From Bacillota bacterium (GTDB lineage Bacteria; Bacillota; Clostridia; Acetivibrionales; DSM-1351), in the NCBI GenBank assembly GCA_023441625.1, contig JAEZOA010000124.1:1-54216 (forward strand): a stretch of 54,216 nucleotides of DNA, written 5' to 3'. A model generated the notes under the pieces. That model was not told the origin of the DNA. It was given only the letters and a program-made list of their open reading frames with translations, and searched no databases. The translations under genes were made by a program, and so were the position numbers. This document shows positions 34,200 through 43,775 of the stretch, piece by piece. Numbering within the stretch: position 1 is the first letter of the stretch; each line of letters begins with the position of its first letter.

Positions 34200-34239
34200 T
34201 TAACATAAGTAATGTTGGCTTGCCAACTTGCGTTGTTTA
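34200..34239 (+). repeat. Dispersed hairpin repeat, copy 2
   Basis: TTAACATAAGTAATGTTGGC followed by TTGCCAACTTGCGTTGTTTA. It differs from copy 1 at only a few positions and starts right at the T-box terminator T-tract. Confidence 0.75.
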
Positions 34240-34264
34240 TTAAAGGAAGGTTAAGGAGGTAACT

Positions 34265-34504
34265 ATGAGACCATTAGGAATACTAGGATTAGTTATAATG
34301 GCTGTAGGCTTTGCACTAGTACTTACAGCTAGCACATTAGTCAAGAAGTTTGATTTGGCTAAAAAGCAAAAATGTGAGCATGAGCAAGAAATGTCTCAAG
34401 AGGAAGTAGAGAATTATAAGTTAACTAAGGCAACGTTTAATATTAAATTACTTGGGTTGGGCGTAACAGTCCCAGGGATAATTTTATTATTAGTATTTAA
34501 ATAG
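34265..34504 (+). CDS. Small two-helix membrane protein in the valS operon
   Basis: 79 residues: a helix at 5-25 (ILGLVIMAVGFALVLTA), a charged loop with Cys/Glu (KQKCEHEQEMSQEEVE) and a second helix (LLGLGVTVPGIILLLVF). AAGGAGG precedes the start. It lies between the T-box terminator and valS with no promoter or terminator of its own visible, so it should be induced by valine starvation together with valS. No known family recognised. Confidence 0.7.
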   Translation: MRPLGILGLVIMAVGFALVLTASTLVKKFDLAKKQKCEHEQEMSQEEVENYKLTKATFNIKLLGLGVTVPGIILLLVFK

Positions 34505-34557
34505 CTGATTGAACAAAGTAAGATATAGATTCAATAAAATAAATGGAGGGTAAGATT

Positions 34558-37209
34558 ATGGACGAGCAACAAAACATTGCTAAACAATATGATCCTAGTC
34601 AAGTAGAGGACAGACTTTATAGTAAGTGGATGAAAGCAGGTTATTTTCATGCAATTCCTGATAAAAAGAAAAAACCATATACAATAGTTATGCCACCACC
34701 AAATATTACTGGTCAGCTTCACATGGGTCATGCACTAGATAATACCATGCAGGATATTCTCATTAGAACAAAGAGAATGCAGGGATATAGTGCTTTATGG
34801 CTTCCTGGAACTGACCATGCCAGTATAGCTACAGAGGCAAAGATTGTTGAGGCCATGGCAGAGGAAGGTATTACTAAGGATATGATAGGCCGTGATAAAT
34901 TTCTTGAACGAGCATGGGAATGGAGACGGGTTTATGGTGGTAGAATTGTAGAACAGCTAAAAAAGCTAGGAAGTTCATGTGACTGGGAACGAGAGCGCTT
35001 TACTATGGACGAGGGCTTGTCAAATGCGGTTCAGGAGGTATTCTTAAAGCTATATGATAAGGGTCTTATATATAAGGGAGAGAGAATAACAAACTGGTGT
35101 CCAAAATGCAATACTTCAATTTCTGATATTGAGGTTGAATATGAGGAACAAGAAGGACATTTTTGGCATATCAAATACCCTGTAAAGGATAGTGATGAGT
35201 TTGTTGAGATAGCAACAACTCGTCCAGAGACTATGTTAGGAGATACAGCAGTAGCTGTTAATCCTGAAGACGAGAGATATTCTCATTTGGTAGGAAAAAA
35301 ACTTATTCTTCCACTAGTGAACAAGGAGATACCTTTAATTGCAGATTCTTATGTTGATAAGGAGTTTGGAACTGGCTGCGTTAAAATTACCCCTGCTCAT
35401 GATCCAAATGACTTTGAAGTTGGGTTAAGACATAATCTGCCACAGATAAGAATAATGGACGATAATGCAATAATGAATGACAATGCTGGGGAGTACAAAG
35501 GACTTGACAGATATGAAGCAAGGAAGAAAATTGTTAAGGATTTAGAAAAGCTAGGTCTGCTTGTAAAAGTTCAGGGGCATACCCATAATGTTGGTACTTG
35601 TCAGAGATGCAGTACGGTTGTTGAGCCACTTATATCAAAGCAATGGTACGTGCGCATGAAACCATTAGCTGAGCCTGCAATTGAAGTTGTAAGGAATGGA
35701 ACTACAAAGTTCGTACCAGATAGATTTTCAAAGATATATTATAATTGGATGGAAAATATTCAGGATTGGTGTATTTCCAGACAGCTTTGGTGGGGGCATA
35801 GAATTCCTGCATATTACTGTCTTGAATGTGGACATATGATGGTTCAGGGAAGTGAGCCAGAGGTATGCCCTAAGTGTGGAAGTAGTAGAATAGAACAGGA
35901 TAAGGATACACTTGATACTTGGTTTAGTTCGGCACTTTGGCCTTTCTCAACGTTAGGCTGGCCTGAAAAAACAGAGGAACTGGAGTATTTTTATCCAACT
36001 GATGTTTTGGTTACAGCTTATGACATCATATTCTTCTGGGTTGCCAGAATGATATTTTCCGGCGTTGAGCACATGAAAGAGGCACCTTTTAAGTATGTAT
36101 TTATTCATGGTCTTGTGAGAGATTCACAAGGAAGAAAAATGAGCAAATCTCTTGGGAATGGTATCGATCCTCTAGAGGTTATAGCTCAGTATGGTACAGA
36201 TGCACTAAGGTTTGCTCTTACAATAGGAAATTCACCAGGGAATGATTTGAGGTTTTCAACAGAAAAAGTTGAGTCTGCCAGGAATTTTGCAAACAAGGTT
36301 TGGAATGCCTCAAGATTTGTTCTTATGAACTTTGATGAAAACGTTGAGTTTAGTAAAGTTGACAAGAATAAGTTTACCGTTGCTGACAAGTGGATTATGA
36401 GCAGAATTAATACAGTAACAAAGGAAGTAACTGAGAATATAGAGAAATTTGAGCTTGGACTAGGTCTACAGAAGGTATATGACTTTATTTGGGAAGAATT
36501 CTGTGACTGGTATATTGAGATGGTTAAGCCAAGGCTTTATGATAGAGAAAGTGAAGGAAGGCTTGAAGCACAGTATGTTCTCAACTTTGTTCTGGGCAAT
36601 GCTATGAAGCTTCTTCATCCGTATATGCCATTTGTTACAGAGGAAATTTACACCCACTTGATAAATGATGGCAGGAGTATAATGATATCTGAGTGGCCAG
36701 AGTATAGCGAGGAGCTAAACTTCCCGCAAGATGAAGTAAAAATGAAAACCATTATGGATGCTATACGAAATATCAGAAATATCCGTGCTGAAATGAATGT
36801 ACCACCTGCAAAGCGTGCAAAAATGATATTTGTTGCTTCTGGAGAGGATGAAAAAGCTACATTGACTGAAGGTGTGTCTTTCTTCCAAAGACTAGCAGGT
36901 GCATCTGAGGTGGTTGTCCAATCAGATAAAGAAGGTATTCCAGCAGATGCAGTTGGCACTGTTATTGCGGGAGTGGAAATATTTATACCTCTTGATGAAT
37001 TAATAGATTTTGAGAAGGAAATAGAGAGACTAAATAAAGAAAAAGCAAATCTTGAGGGAGAGCTAAAGAGGGTAAATGGAAAGCTGAACAATGAAGGCTT
37101 TGTAGCAAAAGCTCCTGCTAAGGTTATTGAAGAAGAAAAGGAAAAGAGAGATAAATATCAAGACATGTACAATAAGGTTGTAGAGAGATTAGAAGGTTTG
37201 AAAAAGTAA
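34558..37209 (+). CDS. valS: Valyl-tRNA synthetase
   Basis: 883 residues from the ATG at 34558 (GGAGGG 7 nt upstream; an in-frame start 15 bp earlier lacks a site). The class I HIGH motif appears in PPPNITGQLHMGHAL and KMSKS in GRKMSKSLGNG. The editing domain has TTRPETMLGDTAVAV, and a zinc-finger-like CWCPKC-type region (NWCPKCNTSISD, CLECGHMM...CPKCGSS) is present. The C-terminal coiled coil (about 815-880) is typical of ValRS. Expression is governed by the upstream T-box. Confidence 0.97.
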   Translation: MDEQQNIAKQYDPSQVEDRLYSKWMKAGYFHAIPDKKKKPYTIVMPPPNITGQLHMGHALDNTMQDILIRTKRMQGYSALWLPGTDHASIATEAKIVEAMAEEGITKDMIGRDKFLERAWEWRRVYGGRIVEQLKKLGSSCDWERERFTMDEGLSNAVQEVFLKLYDKGLIYKGERITNWCPKCNTSISDIEVEYEEQEGHFWHIKYPVKDSDEFVEIATTRPETMLGDTAVAVNPEDERYSHLVGKKLILPLVNKEIPLIADSYVDKEFGTGCVKITPAHDPNDFEVGLRHNLPQIRIMDDNAIMNDNAGEYKGLDRYEARKKIVKDLEKLGLLVKVQGHTHNVGTCQRCSTVVEPLISKQWYVRMKPLAEPAIEVVRNGTTKFVPDRFSKIYYNWMENIQDWCISRQLWWGHRIPAYYCLECGHMMVQGSEPEVCPKCGSSRIEQDKDTLDTWFSSALWPFSTLGWPEKTEELEYFYPTDVLVTAYDIIFFWVARMIFSGVEHMKEAPFKYVFIHGLVRDSQGRKMSKSLGNGIDPLEVIAQYGTDALRFALTIGNSPGNDLRFSTEKVESARNFANKVWNASRFVLMNFDENVEFSKVDKNKFTVADKWIMSRINTVTKEVTENIEKFELGLGLQKVYDFIWEEFCDWYIEMVKPRLYDRESEGRLEAQYVLNFVLGNAMKLLHPYMPFVTEEIYTHLINDGRSIMISEWPEYSEELNFPQDEVKMKTIMDAIRNIRNIRAEMNVPPAKRAKMIFVASGEDEKATLTEGVSFFQRLAGASEVVVQSDKEGIPADAVGTVIAGVEIFIPLDELIDFEKEIERLNKEKANLEGELKRVNGKLNNEGFVAKAPAKVIEEEKEKRDKYQDMYNKVVERLEGLKK

Positions 37210-37245
37210 GATAGCTGATTTTAAATGATTTAATATATATGAATG

Positions 37246-37283
37246 GAGTTCCAAAGCACAAGTTTGCTGAGGAACTCTTTTTT
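37246..37283 (+). terminator. Terminator after valS
   Basis: Stem GAGTTCC/GGAACTC with an inner AGCA/TGCT pair, then seven T. Confidence 0.88.
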
Positions 37284-37358
37284 ATTGCATAATATGTCAA
37301 ATTATTATAATATAGTAGGGTTGGTAAAATATATAAAAAAATAAAAGGCGAGGTAAAA

Positions 37359-39632
37359 ATGAGAAAACATATCATTAGATTAATAGTATTTTTAGTGTTA
37401 TTTAGTGTTAGCCTTCTAAATGTAAATATAATGCAGGTAGAGGCGGCTACTACATATAAAGTAACACTTGATGGTAAAGCTATAAGTGTCCCAGTTGTTT
37501 CTAAAAACAATACATATTATTTTCAACTTAGTAATCTTCTAAAAGTGACTGGCTGGACTAGTAAAGTTACTAATTATAAAGCCACCAATTCTCAGCTTAT
37601 TGAAATGAAAAAGGGAGATAATTATTGTTCGTTTTATGATAACTATGATAGTATTTCTGTTTATTGCAATTTACAAGCGAAATTTTATAAAACATGGGAT
37701 ACAAAGCTTGATAAGAAAATGTTCCTTTCAAAAGGTAATCTCTATGTACCCCTTAAGTTTGTTAAGGATATACTTAGGCTTGATGTTACCGTCCAATCAA
37801 ATCAGATTACATTAAGGACACTAAAAGACCATACTCTTCTTGTATACATAATAGCATCTGATCTTGAAAGTAATATAGGACCAGGTAATCCTGAAGGAGC
37901 TGCTACAGCTGATTTGAAGGAGCTTATGAAGGTGGGTTCTACTAGCAGGGTCAATGTGGCAGTGCAGACAGGTGGAACAAAAAAGTGGAATAATGACATA
38001 ATAAAAGGTACTTCAGTACAGAGATGGTATGTTCAAAAGGGTAGTATGAAAAAAGTTTCTGACCTTGGTCAAAAAAATATGGGAGATTCAAAGGACTTAC
38101 AAGGTTTCATTGAATGGGGTATGGCAAATTATCCAGCTGAATCCTATACACTTGTGTTATGGGATCACGGTGGAGGGCCATTGTTTGGCTATGGCTACGA
38201 TGAACTGAGTAAAGATAAGCTTTCAATGAAGGAGTTAAAAACTTCATTAGATAATGCATATAAAACAACAAAGAAAAAATTAGCTACAATTGTATTTGAT
38301 GCATGCATAATGAATTCTATAGAAATTGCAGACTTAGTATCTCCATATGCAGAGCACATGGTAGCTTCACAGATATCGCTGCCAGCTCATGGCTTAGACT
38401 ATTCTGCAATAGTTCCGTTGCTGGAACAGGATACAGATCCAGGATTCTCGCAATTCGGGGCAAAATTGGTAGAACAATTTCAAACCTATGCAACCAAAAT
38501 GGGTACGATAAACGACATGCAACTGTCGTGTATTAAATTAGATGAGTTTAAGAAATTTATGGTAAAGTTTAATAAATTCATGGGAAAAATTAATAAAGAC
38601 ATGGATGAAGATCCATTACTGGCATATGATCTGGCAATTGCAAGGGCGGATGATTATGATTATATAGATGAGAGTATTACTGGTGATGGCAACGATTTAA
38701 CAAATTTGTCTGGTTTTCTTTGGAGGATTGGACAGGAAAATGAAAAATATAAGAGTGAGATAGATGACCTGAGAAATTCCTTAGATGCTTGTATGAGAGG
38801 CAATATTAAAGGTCAAAATGTTGCATCCCTTAATGGAATGTCAATATATATGCCATTAACGCAGTTCGCAAGTCCTACATATGTTAAAGATTATCTTTCT
38901 TTATATAAAGACATTGGCTTTAGTAAAGAGTATACCTCCCTAGTTGAAAAATACTACAAGAAGATTATGTTAGAGGAGTGCACAATTGATATTACAAAGA
39001 ACGTAACTGCTGGTACATTTGATTATTACTATAAGGCCGATGAGTCAATGTTACTCCAGGTATCATCTGACTCAATGCGTAAGATAGAAAGAGTTGATTC
39101 AGTTACCGAGATTTATAATGATGATTTAGGAGTTAGTTTTATTAATGCTACATTTCCAAGTTTCTTTTTTAGAGATGAATCAAATATAAAATATAACTCT
39201 AATATATTCAAGTTGAATGGGAATTACGTATCAATGATTTATAATGGAAATTTTGATTACAGCGCTAAACTCTTTACTATACCAGTGTTGTTAAATGATG
39301 CGCAGGCATATTTGTATGTAATTGAGCAAAGCTATAGAAATTATGTTGTTGCAGGAGTTCAGGTTTTGCAGGAAAATGAAACAGGAATGGCAAGTAAACG
39401 TAACATTCAGCTTCAGAGTACAGATGTCATAGAACCTTTGTTTTTAGTACGAGGACAAAATGGTATTGAACCTGTGCGCAGCAATAATAAATTCACTTTA
39501 GATGATGGGAAAATTGATGAAATAGATATTTCAGATGTTAATGAAAAGTGTGAGCTATACTATAACATTAATTTATTTAACCAAAAAACAATTGAAACTA
39601 ACCATGTTATAGTAGATAGTAGAAATAATTAA
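37359..39632 (+). CDS. Secreted clostripain-family (C11) cysteine peptidase with stalk domain
   Basis: 757 residues. A signal peptide ends near VEAATT. It is followed by a copper-amine-oxidase-N-like stalk domain (about 30-150: VVSKNNTYYFQLSNLLKVTGW, LYVPLKFVKDILRLDV). The C11 domain carries the His-Cys dyad at His270 (VLWDHGGGP) and Cys316 (IVFDACIMNSIEIA). C11 enzymes cleave after Arg or Lys; extracellular degradation of proteins is likely. A C-terminal beta-rich region (about 540-757) has no recognised motif. Monocistronic, with terminators on both sides. Confidence 0.9.
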   Translation: MRKHIIRLIVFLVLFSVSLLNVNIMQVEAATTYKVTLDGKAISVPVVSKNNTYYFQLSNLLKVTGWTSKVTNYKATNSQLIEMKKGDNYCSFYDNYDSISVYCNLQAKFYKTWDTKLDKKMFLSKGNLYVPLKFVKDILRLDVTVQSNQITLRTLKDHTLLVYIIASDLESNIGPGNPEGAATADLKELMKVGSTSRVNVAVQTGGTKKWNNDIIKGTSVQRWYVQKGSMKKVSDLGQKNMGDSKDLQGFIEWGMANYPAESYTLVLWDHGGGPLFGYGYDELSKDKLSMKELKTSLDNAYKTTKKKLATIVFDACIMNSIEIADLVSPYAEHMVASQISLPAHGLDYSAIVPLLEQDTDPGFSQFGAKLVEQFQTYATKMGTINDMQLSCIKLDEFKKFMVKFNKFMGKINKDMDEDPLLAYDLAIARADDYDYIDESITGDGNDLTNLSGFLWRIGQENEKYKSEIDDLRNSLDACMRGNIKGQNVASLNGMSIYMPLTQFASPTYVKDYLSLYKDIGFSKEYTSLVEKYYKKIMLEECTIDITKNVTAGTFDYYYKADESMLLQVSSDSMRKIERVDSVTEIYNDDLGVSFINATFPSFFFRDESNIKYNSNIFKLNGNYVSMIYNGNFDYSAKLFTIPVLLNDAQAYLYVIEQSYRNYVVAGVQVLQENETGMASKRNIQLQSTDVIEPLFLVRGQNGIEPVRSNNKFTLDDGKIDEIDISDVNEKCELYYNINLFNQKTIETNHVIVDSRNN

Positions 39633-39683
39633 TTGCTAAAGTAGTTATTCAGAAGTGTAATATTGATAAACGGTTAAAGAAAA

Positions 39684-39725
39684 GAGGCTGCTAACGATAT
39701 AAGTTTGGCAGCTTCTGGCTTTTTT
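39684..39725 (+). terminator. Terminator after C11 peptidase gene
   Basis: GAGGCTGC pairs with GCAGCTTC, with an AA/TT extension around a loop of about 10 nt; TGGC then six T follow. Confidence 0.75.
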
Positions 39726-39756
39726 AATTATAATTTTCAGGGTTCAGCAGGTTGTA

Positions 39757-41388
39757 CTAATTTGAAGAAAGTAGGCTGATGTAGCTTTTAAATTGTGAAA
39801 TAATATCCTTTTTGTTTGGCTGAATCTGATTCCATAGATTGTCAAAATAGTTTTCGAAAGCTTTTATAATATTAGGTTGAGAAACTTTAAAACCTCTTTG
39901 TGTCTGAGAAATCGGTTCATTTATGGAAAAATCTAAATTTTCCGAATCGTAGGATATTAATCCAACTGAAGAGTTTTCTTTAACCATCCAATTAGTTATG
40001 GGAAGACTTCTTAAAAGTCTCTTATTCAGTAGTCCGATTTCATAATTTTCATAGTTCTCCAGAAGTTTAATTATATTTGCTAGATGCTTGATAATATCAT
40101 CATTTGTAAGAACAATATTATTACAAGCATAATTTTTATCTAAATATGAATACCTTTTCTTTTTAATTAAACTATCAATGCAGGTATCTGAGATAATATC
40201 ACGAAATTTATAATGTTTTGCCTGAAATTCGAAAGTTTTTATTCTTTGTCTATGAAATATTAATTCATTTGCAATTTCTTCATCTTTAAGATTAATCCTT
40301 TTTAAGTATTGTTCATAGAGCTCAGAAGGAATTGATAATGTGCTTAATTCACGAATAAGGGTATATCTATTACCCAGTATATCTTCAGTTTCAGAATAAA
40401 AATTTAAAAATCCCATGTTCCTGTTTGAGAAATAAGACTTAAGCAAAGGTGTGGAGGATGCTAAAAGTTGATAGAAGTATCCCCTGGTAACATTTAGTGC
40501 CTCTTCACTTTTTGTTAAAAATGCACTGTCAATTTGATGTTTATCAACAGATGAGATACTAAAAAGTGAGCCAACTTGCGGTACAAATACAATTTCAAAA
40601 GGTAGGCTGCAGTCATTTCCACTTTTATAATAAACTTGATATCTACCTGTTGAAATAGGAATTAGCATATCCTCAATTATTTTAAAATTACGATTGTCGT
40701 TACTATTTATATGTACAAGATATATGATATTCCAGCCTTTTCTTGTTAATTTACATAATGCTTCCTTCCACCTTTTATTAAAATTAGGGTAATGAGATAG
40801 TTTGTTCATTTCGGTGAGAAAAGTTAACATAATTGGTTCTGTAGGTATTATATTAATAGTGCTAGCTGCTTCTAATAGTTGAAGAATGGAGTTTAATACC
40901 GACTCTTGACCTGTAATTATATGTAAATCCGTAATAGTGTCTTGGCTTGTGCTTTGGGAGATTAGTGAAGGGGCTGATGTATTGATATTTAATTTACTCT
41001 CTATTGTATACGCCTTTGTATTTGGTGCACTCATTGATAGTTTTTTAGTACGTTTCTTTTTTTCAATTGAACAGCCTTGAGATTCTATTAAAAGTTTTTT
41101 TAATAGCTCCAGTTTATTTTTTTCAGTTATTTCTGAACAGCCTTTAAGATTTTTTTTAATAAAATCATTAATATTTTTTGATTGATATGAATTATTAGTA
41201 TTTTTAATTACTTGATTTACTATTAAATCAATATGCTGTGAATTGTATGGTGGAATAGATTTATTGTTAAGCCATTTATAAATTAATGACGCATCCACGT
41301 TAATGGCTTTGGCTAGCTTACTATTTTTTAAGTCTGCTGCACGCATAAGCTCGTTTAAACATTCACTAAAATCTTTATCTGTATTCAT
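39757..41388 (-). CDS. Large HTH-domain protein of unknown function
   Basis: 543 residues. Residues about 5-60 form a Cro/XRE-type helix-turn-helix (LMRAADLKNSKLAKAINVDASLIYKWLNNKSIPPYN). The remaining 480 residues match nothing I know. They contain a 'transcriptional regulator with large effector region' layout rich in Ile, Asn and Lys, with a mention-worthy central segment (ITGQESVLNSILQLLEAAS, HINSNDNRNFKIIEDMLIPI) that could be a receptor or PLD-like fold. It is divergent from the CheY-like gene, whose expression it might control. No membrane segments. Confidence 0.72.
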   Translation of the reverse strand: MNTDKDFSECLNELMRAADLKNSKLAKAINVDASLIYKWLNNKSIPPYNSQHIDLIVNQVIKNTNNSYQSKNINDFIKKNLKGCSEITEKNKLELLKKLLIESQGCSIEKKKRTKKLSMSAPNTKAYTIESKLNINTSAPSLISQSTSQDTITDLHIITGQESVLNSILQLLEAASTINIIPTEPIMLTFLTEMNKLSHYPNFNKRWKEALCKLTRKGWNIIYLVHINSNDNRNFKIIEDMLIPISTGRYQVYYKSGNDCSLPFEIVFVPQVGSLFSISSVDKHQIDSAFLTKSEEALNVTRGYFYQLLASSTPLLKSYFSNRNMGFLNFYSETEDILGNRYTLIRELSTLSIPSELYEQYLKRINLKDEEIANELIFHRQRIKTFEFQAKHYKFRDIISDTCIDSLIKKKRYSYLDKNYACNNIVLTNDDIIKHLANIIKLLENYENYEIGLLNKRLLRSLPITNWMVKENSSVGLISYDSENLDFSINEPISQTQRGFKVSQPNIIKAFENYFDNLWNQIQPNKKDIISQFKSYISLLSSN

Positions 41389-41624
41389 ATTTTTTCTCCT
41401 AAAATAGATGTAAGTAGATTAGATATAGATAAGCATGGTGAATTTCAATTATACAATAAGCCTATGCCAAATCCAAGTACCAAAGGGGGGGCTAAAGTCC
41501 TATAAGTGGCTCAATTACCAAAACATTCCAAGAATGGTCATGGAATAGTTTACAGAATAATTGAAATAATTAATTGGATAATATAACATTAAGTGTAAAT
41601 TAATATACTATTTTACATGATTTT

Positions 41625-41654
41625 TTGACAGCATTTTTGTTTTATAAGTAATAA
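41625..41654 (+). promoter_or_regulatory. Promoter of the CheY-like gene
   Basis: TTGACA (41625-41630), 18-bp spacer, TAATAA (41649-41654). The rest of the 41389-41680 spacer contains a G-rich, possibly structured patch at about 41455-41560. Confidence 0.5.
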
Positions 41655-41680
41655 AAAATAGCTAAGCTTGCTTAATAATA

Positions 41681-42049
41681 ATGGAGGTGTGCAGAATTAA
41701 GAGAATATTGGTGGTAGATGACGCTATATTTATGAGAAAAGTATTAAAAACCATGCTGGAAAGGAATAATTACAAAGTTGTTGGTGAGGCGGAAAATGGT
41801 CATGCTGCAGTAAAAAAGTTTATTAGCCTAAATCCGGATATAGTAGCAATGGATATTGCAATGCCAATTATGGATGGAATTGAAGCTTTAAAAGTAATTA
41901 AGCAAATAGCACCAAGTTCAAATGTATTAATGATATCTGCACTAGAGCAGAAAGAGGTCTTGGAGCAAGCGATTTCCAATGGCGCTAAGGGGTTCATAGC
42001 TAAGCCCTTTAGTGAAGAACAGGTAATAGGAGCTTTGGAGAAGCTTTAA
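41681..42049 (+). CDS. Single-domain CheY-like response regulator
   Basis: A stand-alone receiver domain: acidic pair in ILVVDDAIFMRKVL, phospho-acceptor Asp in PDIVAMDIAMPIMDG, Ser in LMISALEQ, Lys in FIAKPFSEEQV. There is no output domain, so it would act by protein contact (chemotaxis or phosphorelay). The ATG at 41681 has no ribosome site; GGAGG (41683-41687) lies inside the frame, 8 nt before an ATT at 41696 that would give IKRILVVDD, the normal family N-terminus. The true start may be that rare ATT or the GTG at 41687. No kinase gene is adjacent. Confidence 0.88.
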   Translation: MEVCRIKRILVVDDAIFMRKVLKTMLERNNYKVVGEAENGHAAVKKFISLNPDIVAMDIAMPIMDGIEALKVIKQIAPSSNVLMISALEQKEVLEQAISNGAKGFIAKPFSEEQVIGALEKL

Positions 42050-42086
42050 TTCAAATTGAGATTTTGCAAATTTAATAAGAGATAGT

Positions 42087-42110
42087 GCCAAGCCAACTTG
42101 CGTTGCTTTT
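42087..42110 (+). repeat. Dispersed hairpin repeat, half copy
   Basis: GCCAAGCCAACTTGCGTTGC and TTTT match the right half of the 40-bp repeat; the left half is absent. It lies 38 bp after the CheY-like gene. Confidence 0.55.
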
Positions 42111-42123
42111 ACTCCATTCACAC

Positions 42124-42161
42124 TAGTAACAGTTTAAAAGAGTTGAAATATACTGTTACTA
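42124..42161. promoter_or_regulatory. 10-bp inverted repeat upstream of aminotransferase gene
   Basis: TAGTAACAGT (42124-42133) and ACTGTTACTA (42152-42161) are perfect complements 18 nt apart, about 55 bp before the gene. It could be an operator or an RNA hairpin. Confidence 0.45.
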
Positions 42162-42215
42162 TAAACTTGACTTAAGAGGTTTTTAATCAAGATATTAAAT
42201 GAATGGAGTTTTTTT

Positions 42216-43586
42216 ATGCTTAATAATTATTCAAACAATTTTGATAATCAGTATAGAAATATGGTGGTTGGTGTTAACACAAGGATACAACTGGATAATA
42301 GTACGTATACAACTGCAGTTAATTTTGATAATGCAGCTACCACACCACCCTTCTACTCGGTGGTGAAGGAGATAGGAGCTTTCTTACCCTGGTATTCCTC
42401 AATACATAGAGGTAAGGGCTATAAATCTGTTTTATCTACTCAGGTATATGAGGATGGAAGAAGGGTTGTAAAAAGCTTTGTAAATGCTGACACTGAAAGG
42501 GACATTGTCATTTATACAAAGAATACGACTGAAGCAATAAATATGCTTGCTTATGTTCTCAGTCAGCAAAAAGATGGCAGAGATGTTGTATTGTCAACAT
42601 GGATGGAGCATGCTGCAAATGATTTGCCGTGGAGAAGCAAGTTTACAGTTGATTATGTAGAAATTGATGAGTATGGCAGACTTCGATTAGATGATTTTGA
42701 AGCAAAACTGAATAAATATAAAAATAGAGTAAAATTAGTTACAGTTACTGGTGCTTCCAATGTTACAGGATATATTAACGATATTCATATTATGGCAGCA
42801 ATAGCTCATAGGTATGGGACAAAAATACATGTTGATGGGGCACAACTAGTACCCCATGTACCCATTAATATGATGACCTTTGAAAATGAAGGTCATATTG
42901 ATTTCCTCTCGTTTTCTGCACATAAAATGTATGCTCCCTACGGCTGTGGAGTTTTGATTGGACCTAAGGAAACCTTTGCAGCTGGCTTGCCCTATTGTGA
43001 GGGGGGGAGTGCTATAACATTAGTTACTCACCAGAAAATATGGTGGGAGGAGCCACCTCAAAAGGATGAAGCAGGAACTCCGAATCTAATTGGTGTAGTA
43101 GCAATGGTTTCGGCAATAAAAACAATGTCAAAAATAGGAATGAACAATGCTTATAAACATGAGAAGAATCTGCTAAACTATGCATATCACAAAATGAGAA
43201 GTATTCCTGATATTAGGTTCTACAATAACCCAGACATACAGGAAACCATTGGAGTGATTCCTTTTAACATAATTGGTGTACATCACTCGTTAATGTCAGC
43301 TATTTTATCTTATGAGTCTGGCATAGCTGTTAGAAATGGTTATTTTTGCTCACACCCTTACTGCGAGAGCCTGCTGGGATACAGCGCTAAGGATATGGAA
43401 GACTTAATGAATACTCCAGGTGCATTATTTCCTGGGATTGTTCGAGTTAGCTTTGGGTTATACAATAACTTCGCTGAAATAGATAAACTAATAAATATAC
43501 TAAATCAGATAGCTTTAAATAAAAAACACTATGTTGATAAATATAGTAATTCCAGAGGTCGGTATAATATTAAAAATGAAGTATAA
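42216..43586 (+). CDS. Class V aminotransferase / cysteine desulfurase-like PLP enzyme
   Basis: 456 residues of fold-type I PLP enzyme: VNFDNAATTPPF at the N-terminus, the TEAIN segment, HVDGAQLVPHVP, the PLP lysine in SFSAHKMYAPYGCG, and RNGYFCSHPYCE at the position of the SufS-type active-site Cys loop. It resembles SufS/CsdA-like desulfurases but has a 25-residue N-terminal extension and no iron-sulfur assembly partners beside it, so the substrate is open. GGAG lies 6 nt before the ATG. Monogenic, with an inverted repeat upstream. Confidence 0.85.
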   Translation: MLNNYSNNFDNQYRNMVVGVNTRIQLDNSTYTTAVNFDNAATTPPFYSVVKEIGAFLPWYSSIHRGKGYKSVLSTQVYEDGRRVVKSFVNADTERDIVIYTKNTTEAINMLAYVLSQQKDGRDVVLSTWMEHAANDLPWRSKFTVDYVEIDEYGRLRLDDFEAKLNKYKNRVKLVTVTGASNVTGYINDIHIMAAIAHRYGTKIHVDGAQLVPHVPINMMTFENEGHIDFLSFSAHKMYAPYGCGVLIGPKETFAAGLPYCEGGSAITLVTHQKIWWEEPPQKDEAGTPNLIGVVAMVSAIKTMSKIGMNNAYKHEKNLLNYAYHKMRSIPDIRFYNNPDIQETIGVIPFNIIGVHHSLMSAILSYESGIAVRNGYFCSHPYCESLLGYSAKDMEDLMNTPGALFPGIVRVSFGLYNNFAEIDKLINILNQIALNKKHYVDKYSNSRGRYNIKNEV

Positions 43587-43775
43587 AGTTACATTTTACA
43601 TATATAAAATTGATTATAAATATGTTACACTAATTTAAGAAAAAATTAATTTAATTACATTTCACCCTCTGTTTTTAGAAATCGAGAGTGGCAGTGAGTA
43701 TTCTCATAGTTTAGTCGAGGGTATTCAGAGATAGATATCTAAAGAAAATAACATAGATATATTTGGGTGGTTAAT

